NCBI GenBank assembly: GCA_910585535.1
Contig: CAJUFK010000083.1
Location: 1 to 15,302, forward strand
Length of the DNA: 15,302 bases
Direction: 5' to 3'
From: an uncultured Angelakisella sp.
GTDB lineage: Bacteria; Bacillota; Clostridia; Oscillospirales; Ruminococcaceae
The notes below the pieces were generated by a model that saw only the letters and a program-made list of their open reading frames with translations, was not told where the DNA came from and made no database searches. Made by a program: the position numbers and the translations under genes. Shown here piece after piece: positions 1-7,200 of the stretch. The stretch's first letter is position 1. Each line of letters begins with the position of its first letter.

Positions 1-68
1 ATTTTCTAAAAATCGCAGATATTTGTATAAATATAATAATAATTACTGACAAAATATATAAAAACAAT

Positions 69-461
69 TTATTGTTCTATATCGTTGTCTAGGTGGTCTT
101 CCAGGTAGTTATTCAGAAAGTCCAAGCAGTAATCTGCCTCCTCGCCCAATTCCTCCAAGATTACTGTGATTCTGCTCCGAATCTCCTCAATTTCATCAAC
201 ATCCAAGGTTGTGGAGCAATGATATTCTTTACTGTTGCGAAAAAGAATATCACTGATTATTTCATTGAAAAGAATACTCAACAATTTATCGGCAGAGTGG
301 ATAGAGACCACCCCTTCCCATTCGGGGACTTCTGTCGATACTCGAATATATCCGACTTTCTCGGAGTATAAAATATCGAAATAAGGATGTGGTTGTATAT
401 AATCCTGAAACACTGCAAGAATGTTTTCCATCTTTCGCTTTTCGACTAAACTATAGGTCAT
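69..461 (-). CDS. unrecognised 130-aa acidic protein
   Basis: I do not recognise this family. The product is 130 residues, acidic, with no signal peptide, membrane segment or helix-turn-helix that I can see. The second half contains a long probable helical stretch rich in Glu, Asp and Leu (about residues 85-125), and the first half mixes aromatic and charged residues. The ATG at 459-461 follows a good GGAGGG ribosome binding site with about 5 nt spacing, which supports a real gene. It is transcribed away from the two small helix-turn-helix genes, across a 124-nt AT-rich intergenic region holding the first palindromic control block. On the minus strand that palindrome reads with a TATAAT inside, so a shared promoter region is possible. 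An accessory or immunity-type role would be a guess. Confidence 0.72.
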   Translation of the reverse strand: MTYSLVEKRKMENILAVFQDYIQPHPYFDILYSEKVGYIRVSTEVPEWEGVVSIHSADKLLSILFNEIISDILFRNSKEYHCSTTLDVDEIEEIRSRITVILEELGEEADYCLDFLNNYLEDHLDNDIEQ

Positions 462-506
462 GATCTCCCTCCATATTAAAAATATTTTGCATAGCTTTAC
501 TCAACA

Positions 507-557
507 TTGATATGGGGATTATATCCCCTTAATAAACCAGATTATAACCCCCATACT
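507..557 (+). promoter_or_regulatory. promoter and palindromic operator block, copy 1
   Basis: A TTGATA at 507-512 and a TAATAA at 530-535, 17 bp apart, form a plausible -35/-10 pair. The spacer contains the near-palindrome GGGGATTATATCCCC (514-528). An inverted partner of its left half, TATAACCCCC, lies at 543-552. The 44-bp block 514-557 recurs at 837-880 before the second helix-turn-helix gene with four substitutions. Palindromes inside the promoter spacer suggest autoregulation by the small HTH proteins; that part is inference. Confidence 0.55.
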
Positions 558-578
558 AACTTCAAAAAGTATGGGGGG
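548..578 (+). promoter_or_regulatory. hairpin covering the ribosome binding site, copy 1
   Basis: CCCCCATACT (548-557) is perfectly complementary to AGTATGGGGG (568-577), giving a 10-bp stem with a 10-nt loop. The G run (573-578) is the only candidate ribosome binding site for the ATG at 586, so the stem would hide it in the transcript. The predicted transcript start near 542 puts the whole stem in the RNA. Confidence 0.5.
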
Positions 579-585
579 CAGCATT

Positions 586-798
586 ATGATTATATTTGAT
601 AAACTATGGTCCACAATGGAGAATCAAGGTATTTCTACTTATCAATTAAGAGAAAAATGCGATTTGGATAGTAAAACAATTCGACGACTTCGAGCCAACA
701 AGAATGTGGAAACAAAGACGCTGGACAAATTATGTACAGCTTTATCATGCCGTTTGGAGGACATTGCTGAATACATCAATGATGAAACAAATAGTTGA
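586..798 (+). CDS. small XRE/Cro-type helix-turn-helix protein, paralogue 1
   Basis: A 70-residue protein that is essentially one DNA-binding domain of the Cro/C1 type (the short HTH_26/YozG-like class). The helix-turn-helix is visible from STYQLREKC through the recognition helix SKTIRRLRAN, followed by the typical LDKLCTAL helix and a LEDIAEYI end. The first ATG in frame is at 571, but I chose 586. The paralogue at 905 starts at the equivalent MI(I/V)FD position, its upstream ATG is out of frame, and the G run at 573-578 then sits at a proper ribosome-binding distance. It is about 77% identical to paralogue 2 over 62 residues, indicating a tandem duplication. It probably acts as a transcriptional repressor, possibly of its own block. 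Confidence 0.88.
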   Translation: MIIFDKLWSTMENQGISTYQLREKCDLDSKTIRRLRANKNVETKTLDKLCTALSCRLEDIAEYINDETNS

Positions 799-828
799 TT
801 TTATTTGTTTTTAACTATTTGTTAAGCT

Positions 829-880
829 TTGAATCTGGGGGTTATATCCCCTTAATAAAGTAGATTATAACCCTCATACT
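829..880 (+). promoter_or_regulatory. promoter and palindromic operator block, copy 2
   Basis: The sequence GGGGGTTATATCCCC (837-851) plus the following 29 nt repeat block 514-557 with 40 of 44 positions identical. The -10-like TAATAA is kept (853-858), and TTGAAT at 829-834 is a weaker -35 at 18 bp. The outside of the block is not conserved, so the conserved part is the regulatory unit and not just the tail of a duplication. Confidence 0.5.
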
Positions 881-898
881 GGTATATGTCAATGGGGG
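871..898 (+). promoter_or_regulatory. hairpin covering the ribosome binding site, copy 2
   Basis: CCCTCAT (871-877) can pair with ATGGGGG (892-898) through six Watson-Crick pairs and one G-U pair, with a 14-nt loop. As in copy 1, this stem contains the G-rich ribosome binding site, here of the gene starting at 905. Confidence 0.4.
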
Positions 899-904
899 TG
901 CCTT

Positions 905-1108
905 ATGATAGTATTCGATCGGCTATGGATAACTATGAAAAAGAGAGGTATTTCAACATACCAGTTGAGGGAACGGTGCGGAATAGATAGTAAAACGATC
1001 CGGAGACTTCGAGCGAATGAAAATATAGAAACAAAAACCTTAGACAAATTATGTACTGTTTTATCATGCCAATTAGAAGATATTGCAGAGCACAAGGCAG
1101 ATTTGTGA
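905..1108 (+). CDS. small XRE/Cro-type helix-turn-helix protein, paralogue 2
   Basis: A 67-residue single-domain DNA-binding protein and close paralogue of the gene at 586-798. The helix-turn-helix STYQLRERCGIDSKTIRRLR and the following TLDKLC helix are nearly unchanged. The substitutions are spread over the N-terminal helix and the C-terminal tail, where it lacks three residues. The ATG at 905 follows the GGGGG run at 894-898. An ATG at 892 is out of frame, so this start is well fixed. Because the recognition helices are almost identical, both proteins probably bind the same sites, the GGGG-TTATA palindromes before each gene being the obvious candidates. It is the last gene before the palindromic terminator at 1216-1269. 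Confidence 0.88.
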   Translation: MIVFDRLWITMKKRGISTYQLRERCGIDSKTIRRLRANENIETKTLDKLCTVLSCQLEDIAEHKADL

Positions 1109-1215
1109 ATAAATAAATTCTTGATAACGATTTATGGGCGGAAAAGCTAACTTCTTGAAAAATAGGCTTTCGCATTCAGTTTTTGTAAGAAATCGGATTG
1201 GGTGTCTACTCTTAC

Positions 1216-1269
1216 CGGCATAAAAACCGACGCACTAATTTAGTATTAGGGCGTCGGTTTTTTATGCCG
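1216..1269 (+). terminator. large palindromic, probably bidirectional terminator
   Basis: The left arm 1216-1233 and right arm 1251-1269 are complementary over 18 bp with a single bulged T. The inner CTAAT (1235-1239) and ATTAG (1245-1249) extend the stem towards the loop. The core ACCGACGC/GCGTCGGT flanked by A and T runs is a classic rho-independent terminator in both directions. It ends the small HTH genes and lies 23 nt before the usable start of the RHS frame. Confidence 0.75.
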
Positions 1270-1292
1270 ATCCCAAAAGATTCATACCTAAA

Positions 1293-4200
1293 TTGGAGCT
1301 GGAAAAGGCCCCGGAGGAGACCGACCTTTCCAAGGCAGACGAGATGTACCCCGGCGGGGAGTTCTATGACCTGGAGCTTATGCCGGAGGACTTCTTCCTG
1401 CCGCCCTTCCCCGTCCAGGGAGAGGAGGAAAACAAGCCCCGGAAAGCCGCCAGAGCTGCTGAACCCGGCGGCGAGGGAGAGGGCTTCATCCACAACTACT
1501 TCCTCTGGGATGGCACCATCGTCACCGAGGATGGCGCAGTGGAAAGCCTGGAAAGCGGCACCTACCTCATCGCCATTGAGCCCCTGTCCCCCACCGCTCA
1601 GGGCCCTGCAGACGATCCTATGAAGTTCTGGGGCTTCCTGCCCTTTACCGTGGATGCGGAAACCATAGAGGACAAGGAAGGATTTAACCTTCGTTATCCT
1701 GTGACCCCCTGGACCGAGTTTACCTGGGGCGACCCTGTGGATCTCCGCAGCGGTAACCTGATCTGGGAGTACGAGGACCTGGCCATCGAGGCCAAGGAAC
1801 GCTTCGCCTTCACCCATACCTACGAGTCCCTCCGGGCCGGGCACGACTTTTCTATTGGCTCCGGCTGGGAGCATCCCTATAACTACAGCCTCATTGTCAC
1901 ACCCCTGTACTTAAAGATGCACACCCCCGGCAAGCCCAGCGTCACCTATCCCATCGACTACAGTGGCGAGCTGATCCAGCCGGAGGATGGCCCCATCCTG
2001 TCCGAGGGCGGCAGCGGGTATGTCACCACCCTGGAGGATGGCACCATCGCAGAGTTCGGCCTTCAGGGCGGCCCGGTCCGGGTCACCAAGCCGGATGGAA
2101 AGGTGCTGGAGTTCACCGGCACCGAAAGAGGCTACGCTGCCTCTGTCACCAACGGCGTGGGCACCTTCTACTTTGATTACGATGAACACGACCACCTCAC
2201 CACTGTCACCGACAGCGCAGGCCGGTCGGTCTCCTTCGACTACAGTAAAAATGACCTCACCCGGTTCACCAATGCCGATGGCGACACCCTCCTGTACACC
2301 TACGACGGGAAGCACAACCTTCTCACCGTGGAGGACTTTAACGGCAATGTCTACCTCACCAACGAGTACGACAGCAAACACCGGGTCACCAGTCAGTATA
2401 TCCCCGACCGTGGGCAGATGACCTTTACCTATGACGACGCAAATCGAACCAACCGTTACGAGGATGAAAACGGGCTGTTCTGCGAGATCACCATGGACGA
2501 CAACAACTGCGTCCTCTCCCAGACCACCCCGGACGGAACCGAAACCTACGAATATGACTCCCTCCTGCGGATGACCAAGAAGGTAGACTGCAAGGGTGGG
2601 GTCTGGCAGTACACCTATTGGGGGGACAGCCTGGAACTGCCCGCCTCCGTCACCTACCCGGACGGGCACAAGGAGACCTTTGAGTATAACGACGAGCAGA
2701 TGACCAAGAAGGTCCAGCGGGATGGCGAGGTCCTTACCTACACCTATGATGGGGACCGCCTCACCAGCGAGACCGACGCCAATGGCGACACCCGGACCTA
2801 CGAGTACGACAGCCGGGGGTACCTGAAGTCCTCCAAGGACGCCCTGGGCAAGGTGACCAAGTACACCTGCGACGACAAGGGGAATGTCCTCACTGAGACC
2901 GACCCCCTGGGCCACACCACCACCTACATCTATGACGAGGTGGGGCGGATCACCAGTGTCACCACGCCCCTGGGCAATACCACCACTTACAGTTACACCA
3001 CCGCCGGAAAGCTGATGACCGAGACCGACGCCCTGGGGCATACCCGGGAGTACGCCTACACCGGTAACGGCTATACCACCATGGAGGGTGACTGGAACGG
3101 CAACAAGACAAACTACGCCTATAACATCATGAACCAGCGTACCTCCATGACCGACCGGCGGGGCGCCACCACCTACTACGAGTACGATGGAGCCGGGAAT
3201 CTTATCAGCTCCACCGACCCGGATGGCAGCAGCACAGAGTACACCTACGACCCCATGGGCCGGATGACCTCCATGACCGATGGAGAAGGCAACACCACCA
3301 GCTTCCAGTATGACGAGCTGGGGAACCTCACCGTACAGACTGACGCCGCTGGGAATGACTTCACCAATGAGTATAACTCTGTTGGATTTATACTCTCCGA
3401 AACCGACGAGGCGGGCCGGACCGATACCTACACCCGTGACGCCATGGGCCGTGTCCTCACCAAGACCGACGCCATGGGCGGGGTGACCAAGTACAGCTAC
3501 GACGCCAACGGGAACCTCCTGACCACCACCAGCCCGGAGGGGCTGACCACCTTCTACACCTATGATGCGGAGAACCGCCTGACCTCTGTCACCACGCCAA
3601 TGGGCCACAAGACAGGGTTTGTTTACAATGCCATCGGGCAGCTGGTGGGGACCACCAACGCCATGGACGGGGAGCAGTCCGCCGTTTACGATGCCGACGG
3701 GAACCTCACCGGCGAGACCGACCCCATGGGCTTTGAGACCCGGTACGAGTACGACGCCCTGGGCCGTGCCACCAAGCAAGTGAATGCCGACGGTACCACG
3801 GTAGAGTACACCTATGACAACAATGGCAACATTACTGCGATCAAGGACCAGAAGGGTTTTACCACCAACTATACCTACAACGCCAACGACCAGCTGGCCA
3901 CCGTCACCGACCCCATGGGCGGCGTGACCGTTATGGAGTACACTCCTGCCGGTCATCTCTCCTCTGTCACCGATGCCGAGGGTGGGACTGAAAGCTACGC
4001 CTACGACGGGGCCGGGAATCTGGCGGCCAAGACCGACCGCAATGGCAACACCACCAGCTATACCTATGACGGACTCAACCGGGTCTCCTCCATTGTGGAT
4101 GGAGAAAATGGCGTCACCCTCTACGAGTATGACGAGGTGGGCAACGTCACCGCCCTGATCCGTCCCAACGAGGGGGTCATCCGGTACGAGTACGACGATC

Positions 4201-7200
4201 TGGACCGTGCCACCTCCATGACCGACGCCGAGGGCCACCGGACCACCTACGTCTACGACAAGGACGGTCTGCTCCTCTCTGAGACCGACCCGCGGGGCGG
4301 CGTCACCAGGCATGAGTACGACGACGAGGGCAAGCGGACCAAGACCATCAGCCCCATGGGCTTTGTGACCCTCTACAGCTATGACGCCCTGGGCCGCCTG
4401 GTAGCCACCGTGGACGCCAACCGGGGGGAGAGCAAGGCCACCTATGACGCCAACGGGCGGCTCACCTCGGTGACCACCCCTCTGGGCCTGGTGACCGCAT
4501 ATCAGTACGACGAGATGGGGCGGATCGTGAAGAAGATCAACCCCGACGCCACTTCCATTAAGTACACCTATGACGCCAACGGGAACCGGCTCACCATGAC
4601 CGATGCCCGGGGCAATACCACCACTTATACTTATAATAAAGACAACCTGCTGACATCCACCACCGACCCGGAGGGCGGCGTGGTGACCTATACCTACAAC
4701 AAGAACCATGAGGCCGTCACCCGCACCAACGAGAAGGGCGGCGTGGTCACCGCTGTCTACGACGCCAACGGCAACATCACCCAGGTGACCGACGCCCGGG
4801 GCAACAGCAGCGCCTACCAGTATGACAAGCTGAACCGTCTCACCACTGCCACCACGGCGGAGGGGAACGTCACCACCTACACCTACGATGGCGTGGGGAT
4901 GACCGCCACGGTCACCAAACCCACCGGCGGTATCTTTACCAATGTGTATGACAAGAACAGCCAGGTGGTCCAGTGGACCGACTCCCTGGAGAACAGCGAG
5001 CAGTACGTCTACGATGGCAACGGCAACCTTATTGAAAAGACCAACCGCCGTGGCTACAAGACCACCTACCAGTACGACGCCGACGACCGGCTGGTGAAGA
5101 CCACCGACGCCCTGGGGAACACCACCATCTACACCTACGACGCCCTTGGTCAGCTCATCGCGGTGGAGGACAAGCTGGGAGAGGACACCGCCAGCAGGTA
5201 CGACGCCGACGGGCGGCTGATCCAGGAGACCAACGAGCTGGGCCATAAGGTACACTATGTCTACGACCGCATGGGCCGGGTGACCAAAAAGACCAACGAG
5301 GATGGCACCAGCCAGGAGTACACCTACGACGCCAACGGAAACCTCCTCACCGTCACCAACGAACGGGGCTTTGTCACTCGTTATACCTATGACAAGAACA
5401 ACCGCCTCCTCACCGAGACCGACCCCCTGGGCGGCGTGACCACCAAGACCTACACCCCCACCGGTATGGTGGCCACCGAGAAGGACGCCCTGGAGGGGAT
5501 GTGGTACTACACCTACGACGAAAACGACAACATCATCTCCATCCGGGATCCCGAGTGGTATATGGTGCGGTACACCTATGATAAGGACAACCGCCCCATC
5601 ACCGCCAAGGACCGCCGCGGCAACGTGACCTCCTTCGTCTATGACGAAAACGGTAACATTGTCGAGGTCCACAACCCCGATGGAGGCATCGAAAAGTACA
5701 CCTACGACACCAACGACCAGGTCCTTACGTACACCGACGGAGAGGGCTACACCACCTACTACGAGTACGACGAAAACGGGAATCTGGTCACCGTCACCGA
5801 CCCCCGGGGCAACAGCCGCACCGGGATCTACGACCCCCTGGACCAGCTTATTGAGACCATCAACGAGGAGGGGGGCAAGGTCCTGCTGACCTACGACGCC
5901 ATGGGCCGGGTGATCCAGGCCATTAACGAGGATGGCGCCGTAACCAGCTACACCCGCGACGGAAAGGGCCGGATCACCGCCATCCAGGACGCCCACGGCA
6001 ACTACCGGTACCTGGAGTACGACCCCATGGACCGGATCACCGCTGACACCGACGAGAACGGCGTCCGCCGGACCTACGACTACGACGCCCGTGGGAATCT
6101 GGTGAAATGGACCGATGGTCTGGGCAACAGCGAATACTACAGTTACGACGGAAACGACCGCCTCACCCGGTTGGTGGACCGCAACGGGGAGACCTATGTC
6201 TACACCTACGACGCCCTGAACCGCATCGTTTCCGAGACCAACCCCCTTGACGGGACCAAGACTTTCCATTATGATAAAGACAGCCGGATCGTTGGGGTCA
6301 CCGACCGCAACGGTGTCCGGACCAGCTACAAGCTGGACGGGAACGGGAACATTGTGGAATCCATCGACGGAGAGGGCCACAGCAGCTTCTTCGAGTACGA
6401 TTCCATGAACCGCTTGACCAAGGTGAAGCTGCGGCGGATCGACAAGGTCCATGATGTGGACGAGATCCAGGAGACCCTGTACACCTACGATCATCGGGGC
6501 CTGGTGAAGACCGAGGTCAACGCCGCCGGGGACGGAAAAGCCCTGGTCTACGATGGCAACGGCAATCTGATCCAAAAGACCGACGAGGACGGGTATGTCA
6601 CCGACTACGAGTACAGCCCGGTGAACCTGGTCTCCAAGGCCAGCTACGCCGACGGAAAGACCGCCACCTATCTCTATGATGGCACCGGCGACCTGATCCG
6701 GATGGTGGACTGGGTTGGTGAGACCACCTTCGAGTACGATCTTCTGGACCGGCTGCTCAATGTCAACGACCACAACGACCGGAACGTAAACTACGTCTAC
6801 GACAACGTGGGCAACACCATCGCCATCCAGTATCCCGACGGGACCCAGGCGGATTACTGGTACGACGAAGAGAACCAGATGGTGGAGCTGGCCGACCTGG
6901 ATGGCGGGCTCTCCCGGTTCGAGTTCGACCCCAACGGCAACGTCACCTACAAGGAGTACCCCAACAACGAAACTGCTCTGTACAGCTACGACGCCTGGAA
7001 CCAGCTGATTGAGCTGGACGAGTACGACTTAGGCGGAAAGAAACACTTCAAGACCACCTACACCTGGGATGCCGAGGGGAACCGCCTGTCCGAGATGCAG
7101 TACAACCACGGCCAGACCGGCAAACCGGCTGCTCTTTCCAGCGATCTCCCCGATACCACCAGCACCAGCGGCACCCGTGAGATGGTGGACGCTCTGCTGG

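Noticed and set aside
1911..6773. A 1,620-codon open frame on the minus strand, opposite the RHS repeats
   Set aside because: It is a by-product of repetitive GC-rich codons in the YD array. The product is a monotonous Gly/Val repeat with no domain, no ribosome binding site and no sensible boundaries.
2160..7080. Regular tandem repetition that might suggest a CRISPR or satellite array
   Set aside because: The period is about 60-66 nt in codon phase, the units are diverged throughout and they translate to YD repeats. There are no constant repeats with unique spacers.
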